Source of the DNA: Strigamia acuminata
Taxonomy: Eukaryota > Arthropoda > Chilopoda > Geophilomorpha > Linotaeniidae
Assembly: GCA_949358305.1 (NCBI GenBank)
Contig: OX442316.1
Coordinates: forward strand, 6,572,001-6,636,000
Reading direction: 5' to 3'
Length of the DNA stretch: 64,000 bases
The notes beneath the pieces are model-generated. The model saw only the letters and a program-made list of their open reading frames with translations. It was not told where the DNA came from and ran no database searches. The translations under genes were made by a program, and so were the position numbers. Shown here piece after piece: positions 47,209-58,908 of this stretch. Position 1 is the first letter of the stretch, and each line of letters begins with the position of its first letter.

Positions 47209-50060
47209 TCATGTTCCGTAGGTTTTGTCTGGTAATGAAAACTCTCGACCAGCATTTAAAAAATGTTCCATTTGTTTTTGTTTCATGAGCAATCCCTGCC
47301 GAATCGTCGAAAGTTGCTGCAAAATGCGGTTGTGTACAAAAGGGGCAGAACGCGAAGTTCCATCTCCAAGAATAACTGAACTTCTTGAATATGGCACAAA
47401 ATCTAACGAGTACCTGAAAAACAATTCAAACATTGAAGGGAAGAGGGAAAAAAAGAGCCGCCATTCCTATTTAAACACTAACCTATCCACTGGCATCGAT
47501 TGAGTAGACCACGCATCACTCCCTCCGACACCACCAGGATTGTGTCTCACATACAGCAATTTATTGTCGTGATTTGCGACAGTTCGCATATTTTCCAAGC
47601 TGTTGTGCATCCGAGTTTTGTGAATCGGTTGCGAGTGTTGGTACAAGTCTATTGTGGAGTTCCAAGCTGGAATGACTGGAGCGGAAGGAGAAATATCCCG
47701 CGAAACTCGCATCGGAGTTCGGATTTCCGGAGTGTCGAGACCGGCGGACGATTGAGAGCGCGAATTGCGGCGACCTGCGAGTGGCTGAGTATAAAAATTT
47801 GGCAGTTCGTCTCCGCGTGGACTGTCCCACTGTCGCCTTTGTCTTCGCATGTAGCTCTCGGTGCTCGAGTCGTAGGCGGTTGCACTGTCCGTGGAGGATT
47901 GGTGCGGGAGGATGTGCGGCGGAGAGTTGCTGTAGGAAGATGAAGCACTTAGTGGCGAGATTGTTTCTCTGGCCAGAAGATACCGCTGGTGCCTCGCGTT
48001 GCTTCTGGTTCTACCGCTGCCCACTTGGGGCTGATTTAGTTGGATCAACGCTTCTTCTTTTAGTCGTTTTTGGCGCATTTCTTCCAGTCTACGGTTCAAA
48101 ACGTCTTTGTCGGACTGTCTTTGGTAGGCTTTTTGCGACTGGTGGGCGCCCCATTTTGGTTTGTGTTTGATTTCGTGGTTCCTTTCTTGTTTCTGTTTGT
48201 TGCTCTTCCTGGAATGGATTGGGGAGGAAAAATTAGTGTTTTGGATTGGTGCTGTGGGAGGATGTACCTATTCTCTTGTACTTCTTTTTCAGTGTCGATG
48301 GCAACATCTTTTTTGCTGGACAGGTACATACCATCTGTGGGAAAAAGAAATTGGATTGAAATATTTACGTGGATGGAGAATTGTTGTTACCAGTTTGTGT
48401 GCCGAATTCTCGGGGAAGATCCGTTCCTCTGTATTTTGTGGGAGTTAAAAGTCGATTTTCAATGTATGGTGAAGGCACTCGAGGGATTTGAATGGGTGGT
48501 TTGCTCGCATCCGTGTTTGTGTCACTCAACCCAGTTTTGGCTGGAATCGATTGCGATTCTCCCACTGCTGGAGGTGTTGGTATCGATTGAACTACATTTT
48601 AGTGAAATGAATGCAATTGGGTGAACCAAATCAGTGTTGGTTGGAGGAAATTACATATTTTACTATGATTACTTTGCGCTAAATTCCCACTGCACTGCTG
48701 CGTGTCTGATTGTTTTTGTTGAACCACTGGGGAAAACTTCTAGTAAATAAAAGAAAAGTTGGCGTTTTTGGATCGATTACTACTCGGCTTGGACAACTTT
48801 AATTCTCTGCTCTTCTTCCAGTTGTTGTTGCTGGAGCAATTTTTGATTCATTTCAATGAATTGTTCCTCTTCTTTCGCTTCCTCGCGTCGAATTCTCTCC
48901 TTTTCCTCGCGGTTTCTTCTCTGTTTCTCCTCTAATTGCGTCTGGATTGCCGTTTGTTGTTCTCTCTGTTTGCGCCGTTTTAGTTCCAGTTCTGCGCGTT
49001 CTTCCGGATCCAAAGGAATATTGGCACCTCTGAGAAAAGATCTTAAATTTCACGCTTTTTAATACAAGTGAAACGTTTTGCAATTGTAGATATTCTTATA
49101 TACCGAGGTATTGTAGCACTTTTTGAATATTCTAATGCGGGCAGGCTTGAATGCGAACCGAATGGCAGTGTGACTGAAAATGATGGCGAAAGACTTCCTG
49201 GCGTCTGTCGTCCTTCCGATGGTTCAAAGCTCAAAGGGTTGTTTGTTGGTAATGATTTGTGTCTGGTGTAGTTGATTTCATTCTGGTGATTTAGTTCGTG
49301 TTCCTCGGACATTTCATCTAGAAATGAAGAGAAAATTGATTAACTGGTCAAGCCATCAAACCAAATATGATTTAAAAGCTTTTATTATGAATCAATAAAT
49401 ACAAATTACAAAGCAAAGTTATTTTGGATATAATATCGATTGAAACTCAACAAAATGTCCTGTAATTACCATTTTGCTTTTGGTCTTGATCCACGCTACC
49501 GTTGGGTAAGCCAGATTCAGTTCCTATCTGAAGAAAACGAATTGAAAAAGTGTAAGGAAAGTGCTGAAATTAAATGGGATAAAGCACTAAAGTGAACTAC
49601 AATGCCACGCAATATTTCTCTACCCCAAATAGGAGTGGACTTGAGAAATTAGGTCCAACTCCCACCTTAGAGTTGAATGATTGGAGAGTGAGTGGCAGTG
49701 GCGGGAGCCGGCGCCCTGAATCACCAATTACCTTAGTCGAATCTGGAGAAATTGCTTGTGGCTGGAAAGAAAAAAAGGTATAAATCAAGGAACACGGGGG
49801 GGAAGTGATGTGATTGAATGAATTTAATGAAAACGCATAGTGACCTTTGGTGTCGGGCTCCAGTCAAGCATTGGTTGACGCGATCCATTCCCCATTGCCA
49901 GAGGAGCGCCGCATCCAGGTCTTCCCCAAGGATTCCATTCTGCCTTTAGCTGAGCTGTTAGTTCGTCAAGATTAATTTTAATTCGGTAAAAGTATGTGGT
50001 AATGTGTTTTTCACCTTTTTCTTTGGCCCACTGCAACCGTTTTTGCTCTAACAGTGACAT
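47209..50060 (-). CDS. CSPP1-like centrosome and spindle pole protein
   Basis: Probable ciliary or centrosomal coiled-coil protein. Exons in transcript order: 50015-50060, 49845-49954, 49732-49761, 49470-49527, 49104-49317, about 48798-49029, 48655-48739, 48391-48591, 48268-48334, 47483-48208 and 47209-47413, about 657 residues. Near the N-terminus AEWNPWGRPGCGAPL matches the NPWGKGGGGAPL motif of CSPP1. Next come a long charged coiled coil (LEEKQRRNREEKERIRREEA), a Pro/Ser-rich region (SIPTPPAVG, IPRVPSPYIENRL), a second basic helix (LNRRLEEMRQKRLKEEAL) and a C-terminal helix (LQQLSTIRQGLLMKQKQ). The junction after exon 6 needs a weak donor (AAA|GTTGTC), because the better-looking GTAATC at about 48781 follows or creates a stop. 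CCDC66, which also has such coils, is the main alternative. The start could lie in a further upstream exon. Confidence 0.6.
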
Positions 50061-53000
50061 AGTTGATGTAGTAGTGTGATGAGCATTGTTTGTGAGAGTT
50101 TTCTTACGACCAACATGGTAGCAAGAAGATATGTTATTGAAGTAGTATGGCAGCTGAATTTCTGAAATTTATAAACAGAAATTTATATGTCTATTTTTTT
50201 ACAAACTTGGCCAAGTGGTTATTATTGTGTGTGTTTTTATACGTGAGGTAAATTGACACCTGCTGTGTTACCAATGACAGCAATCAACTAAGACAACATA
50301 TTCATTTAGATTGATATTTGTGTTTAATAAAAAATAAAGTTGAGTAAAGAGAAAAATCAATGGTGAAAATGCAGTTTAAACTGCTTCAAACATTTGTGTC
50401 GATATTGCTTACCTTTAAAACTTGTTTGGAAAATCAGTAATGAATGGAATGATGATAATTAGTTGAAATTTCGATCGTTTTATGTGTGTTTTCACCTTGT
50501 CACCGCTGCAATACGTGTGTGTTTTCTAGTGTTTTTTATCCAGTCGTAGTTTCCTCGTTTGGTTGCACTTGTTTTCAAGATTATTCTTGAGCAATCAGCG
50601 GCGACAAGAAAATGGCAACAAACTGAAGTATCTTCGTGATGAGTACCAACTTAAAGCTATTGTTTTCGATGGAAAAGGAGAATCGTAGAAAGAAGTATTT
50701 GTCGTGCTGTTGTACGCGAGTATAAAATGGTTCAGCCCAAATGGAGGAAGATTTGGGATCAATACATGGGGAAAAAAAGGTGATCAATAAAAAAAGGCAG
50801 AAACATGGTGAAATGTTTATCGAATAGATTAGCTTTGCTCTTCCCTATTTCGTAAAACGATGATTTTGAATGGCATTATTAATATAATAGATACCAACTG
50901 TAAGATTAAGGACTAGAGCCTTTATCATTTGATAAGAGGAAAGTGTTTTATTAAAAATATATTCATCGTTTATAATTTCCAGAAATAGTTTTTCTTTTTT
51001 CGGGGTAAATCTGCTCTTGACCTTCATTATGTAATGATGTAATCTTTTAAAATGTTTTAACTTGGCTTTATTACAAAGAAACACTACAGATCTCGAATTA
51101 TTAGGTAACAGTTTTGTGGCTTCCTGAACTTTATAGTGAATAGTAATAAACCTATTTATGGCTATGAGTAAACTAGATGTGTTTTGCGTCAGTCGCCCGA
51201 GATGGCGCTAGCGTTTTCAAACCAATACCTTATCAATTCAAAGGGCATTTATTTATTTTTTTTAGTGCAAAGAAATTTGATGCACTAGAAAGAAAACACA
51301 ATGGTGACGATGGATTTAGTAAATTAATTGTGGTACAAATCGTTATATCATTACATAAAATAGCAGACTAGTTTGCCATCTATTGTGGATCGAAATAAGC
51401 TGCGTAAGTTTTCGGAGTGCCACGAAATGGCGCTTTTGCAATTTCTGCAAAGGGAAATTTGGAGGGAAATTTGAGGATGCCTAAAATTAAAAATTAGTAA
51501 GTTTTGTGTAGTCGCTCTTTTTTTAAAGCATCGTGCTGTGTGACCACAATGGTAAAAAAAACAAAAGAATCTGGAAGCATCGACTTCATTTTAGTTAGTT
51601 AAGAGGCAAAACTGCAGAAAACATGTAAGATAGTTTTGATTTGAACATAGCTGTTAGAAAATTCGAGGCGGCCATGACTCGCCTCTCATCAACTTGAATT
51701 TTCTCATTGTCGTACGTCGCAATTTTGAAATTTCCATCTCCCAAGTTGGATTTTAAATGAAATGAAATTGGAATAACAAGATAATTTTAATTTTTAAAGC
51801 TGTTATTATGTCATATCGAAGAATTCTATAAATTGTAACCATAATTTTTCTATTTTTTTATTTTTAGAATGAAACCATTGAAGGTGCCGTTTGTGTCAAC
51901 GGACTTAACTAAAACCATGACATTCAACACCTGCTAAAAAGTAAATAATAAAACATAAATATTCTCATGTGAATAACATAGTTAAGTGCTCGATTTTTTT
52001 CTTGCTTAGGCAGAACGAAAGCGGATGTTTGGTTTCCATCAACCGCAGTCGGATTATCCACGTGGTCTTCGTTCTTGGTGAACCCATGCAGTTATTAGTG
52101 CTGATGGAAAGGTGGAAGACGTGATTGCTTCAACGATTTCTGGAGCATGTTTTGGAGCCAATAATTCACCATTCGACATTGCTCAAAGGCGAAAATAGCC
52201 GACAAGAAAAGGGTGAACGACGTGATTGCATCAACGATTTATGACACTTTATGGAACAAGTCCATCCAGTATTTGAAACAATAACATTCCTTTTGATATC
52301 TCACGAAGACGAAACAGTCATGAATTGATGTGGCTGTGATGTGAGGATTGTTTCGAGGCCAGGAACTAGAAATTAGAAATTAGAAACTACAACGGCGATT
52401 TAATGAAAGGCGCGCGACAAGTGTCGATCTTTGCGCACATGTACACCATCAGAAGTGCATGTATACAATGTTCAATGCGGGATATGAAATGATATTTTGT
52501 AGCTAGTATCTGCAACATAGAAAAAGACTGAAAATGTTACAAAATACAGAAGTCACTTATGAAATAGAGCTTTTCTTGTTTGGTTTTGGATTTTGGAAAG
52601 AACTTCTCAAGTGTCGGCCACAATTTTTGTCAAACTAAACGTTTTTTATTTTTTTGTCGTGGGTCAATGGAACCACTTGACGTAAATTGGTGTTTTAATT
52701 GATAATGTTTTGGTTTTTTCTTTTCTTTGTTTTTATTGTCTACCATAGTATTTTGAGGCGGGATTGTTTGAGTGGTAAGTTGAGCGAAAATTTGAAATGT
52801 TTGACAAAAACTGTGGTGAATTGAGAGTTGCATTGTTTATTTGTAGTTTGAATTGGTATTGACTTTTGGAATTTGAAACATTTGATTTTAATTGTAATCT
52901 GTATCGGTATTGACATTGGGAAATTTAAATATTTGATTTCATTTGACAAATGTGATGATTGCTTAGGTTTTATAAACAGTGAAGAAAAGTGTTGCTCCGG

Positions 53001-53856
53001 TGTTTAAGATTGTAAAATTAATGTCGATGAGAAAATTATATTGGATATTTATTATATGACATTTGTTTCTATTACATTTAAAATTTTATAACGTTGCGAA
53101 TACATTGATTTCGTAGATCTCTAATGCTAAATGATGTAATGATACGGGTGGTATTCAATGCGGTATTGTTTTATTTGGTCGTCTCAAAATGTACTTTGAA
53201 AAGGGTCCGATTCATCGCCCAAACGGATTGTGTGATTGTATGATTATACTCGCGATTTGTAAAGGGCTCGGTTGTATTGTATCACATTAGCACTAGTTTC
53301 TCAAACGTTTTGCTTTTTGGTTGGTCATGGCGACAATGCGAGTCCTTTAAACATGGTTTTGGTTTGAAAACATATTTTGTATGATATTTATTTTACTGTT
53401 CTAGTTGACTTTAACTCAAACGAATGAATAAAATGATTAAAAATATGCACCGTGTAATAATTCTAAGTTTATTCATTACATAAAAGTTCTTACAGAAAAT
53501 AGAAAGGTGATGAAAATTCATGTTGGCTTCAAGACATCAGCACATGGGTTTCACAAGCAAAGCTATTTTGCTTTTCGACCATGGGCGACAATGCGAACAC
53601 TTTGAACTCGGTTGCACGACGTTTTTTTGAGACTCGCTTGTAACCATTGAAAGTGATTTGCTTTGTCATCATCCGATGCATTCATCATTCATTTTGAGGA
53701 TGCAGTAAATGGTACTTTAACAATGTTTTTCCGAAGCACTGACGAGGGTAAAGGGTTCGCATTGTCGCCCATAGTATAAAATCACTTTTGATAGGTGGCG
53801 GCACATAGCAAGTTTCTTTCGAAGCACAAACGAGGACAAAACGTCTATGAATAGAA
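50061..53856. other. Gene-poor region, part 1
   Basis: The CSPP1-like promoter and leader lie at the left end. Beyond that there is AT-rich DNA with diverged internal duplications: a unit with GACGTGATTG at 52118 and 52219, and CGACAATGCGA motifs between 53200 and 53780. Open frames here are short and lack protein-like features. No gene is supported. Confidence 0.45.
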
Positions 53857-54053
53857 CAATACTCAATGGTAACGTACATAGTCTAGAAACAGGACAATAC
53901 TCAATGGTAACGTACATAGTCTAGGAACAGGACATTACTCAATGGTAACGTACATAGTCTAGGAACAGAACAATACTCAATGGTAACGTACACAGTCTAG
54001 GAACAGGACAATACTCAATGGTAACGTACATAGTTCAGGAACAGAACAATACT
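53857..54053. repeat. 38-bp tandem array
   Basis: About 5.2 head-to-tail copies of a 38-base unit (beginning CAATACTCAATGGTAACGTA, then CATAGTCTAGGAACAGGA). Copies differ by single substitutions such as AGAACA for GGAACA. This is a local minisatellite with no sign of coding use; minus-strand open frames across it simply read the repeat. Confidence 0.9.
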
Positions 54054-57000
54054 GTACAAAGTTAATTTATGTATTTGCTTTAGTGTTAAAACATACTCAA
54101 TACGATCGGGATGATTTACCGTAATAATAATTTATGACTACGGGTTACGGGACAATACTGTAGCATTACTGTTTCAACTAGGGAATCTATGCTCGCTAAT
54201 TACAACCAACAAAACACAAATCACCACCATTTATATGAAATATAATTTCATTCAATACAGCTGCATTCTGCATAAAAGAAATACCCCAGTGCTGATTTGT
54301 ACACGGCGAGACACCACCTTTGTGCTAATCAAAACCCATTTTGTATTAATTCATACACAATCCTTTATCAAGAATCAAGATAAACGACTATTCAAACACA
54401 AGAAAAAGCACGATTGCTTAATGCTAATTCAACCCTCACAACTGAACATTGCTTGTCACTAGGTTAAAGAAAATATCTTCACAAAACTAAGAACAGGAGA
54501 GTATTTCAGTAATACTGCTCACTTGGGTAAGAACACATCTAAATTTTATCCATTTATGTAAAAACAAGGTGTCGATGGCACAATGCCCTTCTAATTTGGC
54601 CTACTTAGAACTGCAATGTAACTATATTGCATTGCATTTCTAAGTAGGCCAATGGGAGCCCAGCTTCCAGGGTCAGCCTTGAGTGTGGAAAGAGTATACA
54701 TTCTACGTTATGCCAGAACTGTTTCAGCTCTTTGTCTAACGAGACTAATTTTTAAAGTACATACATAACCGTTTCACAAGTCTACATACATTATCACTGC
54801 AAACTGAACACGTTTTCATGGTATTCTTAATCATAAATATAAGAGAAAGTATTTTTTCTACATTCTATTTCTAAGCAGATCTCTTAATGAATTCCTCTTG
54901 TACAGAAAGAACAAGTTTTTAATTAAAACAATAAAATCTTTAAAATCAAATTGTGTAAAATCTGCCCCGTAATGTTTAATCCGGTATTTTCGCTGTAAAA
55001 ACTCATTGTGCTGAATTTTTCTGGTAAAAATCTCATTTACGGTAGTGGACTGGTAATCGTTATTTTCATTTTCGCTTCAATTTTCTTGCGGCCCACTCGC
55101 TGTTGGTCGTACAACCTGCAAATAAATATTTACAATTTTCTTAATCTTTTATATTTCTTATCTCCGTGTAGGAAGTGTAAACAACCTTTAAAAACATGTC
55201 AAACTTTGGTTCGGAGTTCAATTTATGTCACTTGAAAGAAAGAAAAATAAAATAAAATAATAATAATTCGTTAATATAATCGGACATCGCTGTTGATCAT
55301 TCTTTTTTGTGTTAAACATCCGTTTCGTTTACTTTGTACATCCTCCCAGTTTTCCTGGATTTTTACGTCCAAATTGGACATGATTTTTATAGGGCGCCTT
55401 CTGTTGGTGTTTTCTTTAAGAAAAGACAAAATGGTGGCAGTTTTATATTACAAATCTACTGCAAACCAACTACAAAAATTTGTAGTCGTTTATTCCAGCA
55501 AATGGATGAAGGAAAACTTCTAGAGTTTAACTACGATACTGCCGCCACGAAGGTTCTTGCAATTTATTTCAGTCGTAAGTGTGTCCGTAAAATTGTAGAA
55601 TTTGATCTTCATTAATTTGTCTATCCATTTTTTTTTTTGGAATACTTTTAAGGATTTACAGTGGTTTGGAAACTGCAGTTCTTATTATTTCGTCGTGAAA
55701 TGGCCCCAACAACAAACGTCACAGCACCAACGATAAGTTACATTCGATAGCCTATGTGATAACACCGAGCGAATAAGCAAAAAGCAGCCAAGAAATTAAC
55801 CGAGAAAAATCGGTTTAAAGCAGAGAATCATGATTATATTCTAAAAACATCATATTTTTAATGGTTTACCTCAAAGAAAACTCGTTGCTTGTGTCAATAT
55901 AGTACCAAAAATTATTTCAATGCAAGTAGAAATGTAATGAGAAAAAATGAGTTAATCTATATAAAATTCTTATTTTTACAGATACGAATAGAAGAATGAA
56001 ATTAATGAAAACAAAGAATCTCCCATGATATCCCAAGTGGTATTTAAAAAAATAATTCATTTCTTGTTCTAATTATTCTGATTTTTCGTTTTCCAGATAA
56101 CAAAAACAAGTTACGCTACTTGTAAGTAGGCAACGCGTTAATTTTCATTGATTTAAAAGAAAATGCTCGTTTTCTTTACGGAAACTCACCCGTACAAAGT
56201 TTGCTTACAAGATAGTCGTAGTTATTCCTATTTGAATTATTGATGCTTCCATCCAACTTTTCTGACACATTTGGTAAACAACTTAACCTTATCCAGGTAA
56301 GTACTAACAAGTTAGTGGTACAAACTTACTAAGGTAAGTCCAATATTGTTACTCAATTGAATTTCTCACAAACTACGCATACATTAAATTTGACTAAACG
56401 GCAAATTACAATACGATAACCCTCACCTCTTGCTCACTCAAAACATGATTTAACTTAAATGAATTTGTTTTATAATTTACAAGTTCGCAATTTTTTTGCA
56501 GGAGAAGGGCCCATGCGGCTGCGGAGCCTCCAAACTCCAAAACAAAACTTTTCTCCGAGCATAAAAGAATCTTTGGAAATTTTTTTCAATTGGGGCCCCG
56601 CAGACGAGAAATCCGCTTTCTGAGTAACATAAGTAATTATTTCATTAGCTTTGTTTTCAGCAACTCTGATGCCAACTTAAAAGCACGAAAATTTAGAAAT
56701 GTTTTTGCTAACGAAATTGTTTCGGATCCAAATCCAATGTTTGCTCTTGGGTGCTTTATATGGTCGCCATGTCTTATTGTTCTAAAAACATCATGCAATG
56801 GTAAAATTACGTAAAGCAAACGTGAGATGCAAATGGACAAAATGTTAAGAATAAATTATAGATAAATAAAATTAGCTTTTTCAGCATCTATACTCATACA
56901 CTGACACTGCAATGCAATGTCTTTTTGTTTGTTCACAACTTTCCATGACTAAGGGGACCGCCATATTTACAAACAGAGTGGACAACAAAAGAGAGTGGTA

Positions 57001-57969
57001 CAATTTGAAGAGTTTTACATACGTACCAATATAATCGATGAGGTATTTCATCTTCTCAGTCAATCTTCCTTCCTTTATTTCATATTTTACGATTTCTTAC
57101 CAGCCATTATAGTTCCAACTTCCAAGATCCAGGCCGAAACCATAATGAGTAATGACACCTTTGTTTACTTAAATTAGATCAAGATGGCAGTCATTGGTTC
57201 ACCCTATCCCATATTGCATTGCGCAAAGGAAGTTAGCTGGCAGATTTGTTGCCTAGCAACTGAAAATGATAATTGAAAGTTGTGACACGTTTTTGCTTTG
57301 TAGCAACGGAACAAAGAAATAAAAGCATAAATCGCTGCGAATCTTTTTTTTATTGTGCAATCTAAACTGATCAGCTAACATAAAAATGCTAAATTAATTT
57401 TTTTAAATGCCAAAGAAAAGAGTTGTCCTTTGGACTTCATTGCAGCGCATCACTTGTTCAGAGAGCTTCACGGCATCATATTTTTAAAAATAATTTTTCC
57501 ATGAAATTATATTTAATTGAGTGGATTGAACTGTGTCAATTTGTGTTTTGAGTTGGAAATCATATGTTAAGGCTTCCGTTCCGTCAGTTTAATATGCACT
57601 CAAATGAAGCCCTCAAAGTTAATTTGAAATTTCTTTGTTTACAATTTTCATCGTCAGATGGCAGCAAGCAAGAATTTGACGTTATTTCTAGAAATCTCTG
57701 TGTTTTTTGATTGGTTATTCAAATGCGATTACGGGGCGTTTGATATTTTACATCTTTCTCTTTTCGCTTACTTTTTCATGAGGCGAAGCACTCGGCAGTC
57801 TGAGGTAAGTTTTAGTCGAATTTTACTTCTACGTTTCTTTTTAGTTTTTTGTTTTCCATGTAATATTTATCATTACGTGTTTTAGCGCTTTCCTATTTCG
57901 CATTTAGTTGAACTGTTGTTTTTAGTATTTATTTTGCGTTTTTTAAAAATAGGTTTAATAACATAATAA
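54054..57969. other. Gene-poor region, part 2
   Basis: AT-rich DNA with a strong hairpin at 54596-54652 and no supported coding exon. Short open frames at 54235-54462, 55334-55615 and 56590-56814 have no signal, domain or splice support and are probably chance. Confidence 0.4.
54596..54652. repeat. Near-perfect 23-bp hairpin
   Basis: The arms 54596-54618 (TTGGCCTACTTAGAACTGCA, then ATG) and 54630-54652 pair with one mismatch around an 11-base loop (TAACTATATTG). It could fold as a short RNA hairpin if transcribed, or be the remnant of a tiny inverted-repeat element. No flanking duplication is obvious. Confidence 0.6.
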
Positions 57970-58066
57970 GTGAGCCGCAGACGAATAACGGTGAGCCGCA
58001 GACGAATAACGGTGAGCCGCAGACGAATAACGGTGAGCCGCAGACGAATAACGGTGAGCCGCAGAC
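57970..58066. repeat. 21-bp tandem array
   Basis: Almost five exact copies of GTGAGCCGCAGACGAATAAC plus G, the last diverging to GACGGCTAAT. The unit is GC-richer than all surrounding DNA. The array lies immediately beside a second, AT-rich array. Confidence 0.9.
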
Positions 58067-58088
58067 GGCTAATAGTATTTTATTCTCA

Positions 58089-58391
58089 AACTATTTTTGT
58101 ATAATTATTATTTTTACTTCTACTTTACCGCATATTTTTGTATAATTATTATTTTTACTTCTACTTTACCGCATATTTTTGTATAATTATTATTTTTACT
58201 TCTACTTTACCGCATATTTTTGTATAATTATTATTTTTACTTCTACTTTACCGCATATTTTGTATAATTATTATTTTTACTTCTACTTTTCCGCATATTT
58301 TTGTATAATTATTATTTTACTCATATTTTATCTCGTATTTTTATATAATTATTATTTTTACTTATATTTTACCTCATATTTTTGTATAATT
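58089..58391. repeat. 41-bp AT-rich tandem array
   Basis: About seven copies of a 41-base unit containing TTTTTGTATAATTATTATTT and TTACTTCTACTTTACCGCAT. Copies become more diverged to the right (TCATATTTTATCTC, TTATATTTTACCTC). The open frame across it (58179-58409) is a reading of the repeat, not a gene. Confidence 0.9.
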
Positions 58392-58471
58392 GTTTGTAAT
58401 CATGTATAACTTTTTTGTGTTTTGTTATATTTACTTGCTAATTTTTTTATGTTTAGGTTAAAACCTACATC

Positions 58472-58575
58472 GTGGGATATCTTTTTGGGGATCCAGAATG
58501 TGGCATACTCTGGGTCCCCGTGTGGGTAAAACGGTGGAGTCTCAAGGGGGAGATTTACCTGAGACAATCCATTAA
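58472..58575. other. Possible structured RNA segment beside tandem arrays
   Basis: Two adjacent potential stems stand out in AT-rich DNA. One is GGGGATCCAGAATG pairing imperfectly with CTCTGGGTCCCC around TGGCATA. The other is GTCTCAAGG pairing with CCTGAGAC around a short loop. No promoter or known RNA consensus was recognised, so this is only a candidate. Confidence 0.2.
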
Positions 58576-58715
58576 ATGATCCGTTATAACCCGGTTGAAT
58601 GTTTTATTTGCCATTAATTTTCCTTTTAAGGAAAAATTTGTTCATTTTTTATGTACAATGCAAATTTTTATTGAAATAAAGTTTATTTTCTACAAGCTAT
58701 CTCATTTCTGCAAAA

Positions 58716-58776
58716 TTATTCTAAGTCCAATAAGGCGAATCTATGCCAAATTTTTATAGGTTTGGACTTAGAATAA
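58716..58776. repeat. Inverted repeat, 15-bp arms
   Basis: TTATTCTAAGTCCAA at 58716-58730 and its exact complement at 58762-58776 flank a 31-base spacer. It may be a small foldback element or an RNA hairpin. Confidence 0.6.
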
Positions 58777-58864
58777 AAAGGGGAGGGGGGTGGGTATACA
58801 GATTCCCCATTTTATTTAAATGTTTATATTAAATGACAACAAATTTAAAGTATATACTAGGAAA

Positions 58865-58908
58865 TTATAATTTTTATGTAGTTTTATTCAACTACATAAA
58901 AATTATAA
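58865..58908. repeat. Perfect 19-bp hairpin with 6-base loop
   Basis: TTATAATTTTTATGTAGTT at 58865-58883 and its exact complement at 58890-58908 are separated by TTATTC. The stem is AT-rich, so stability is modest, but the perfect pairing is unlikely by chance. Confidence 0.7.

Noticed and set aside
50845-51084. 79-residue basic minus-strand open frame, considered as a transposase remnant
   Set aside because: No catalytic motif, terminal repeats or neighbouring fragments; AT-rich codons fit chance.
53685-53917. Two overlapping minus-strand open frames beginning MYVTIEYC
   Set aside because: They start inside the 38-bp minisatellite and continue into non-conserved DNA; no splice or domain support.
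57970-58066. CRISPR-like direct repeats
   Set aside because: Units are contiguous with no variable spacers and lie in a eukaryotic genome; this is a simple tandem array.
58179-58409. 76-residue Tyr/Phe-rich open frame
   Set aside because: It is only the translation of the 41-bp AT-rich tandem repeat.
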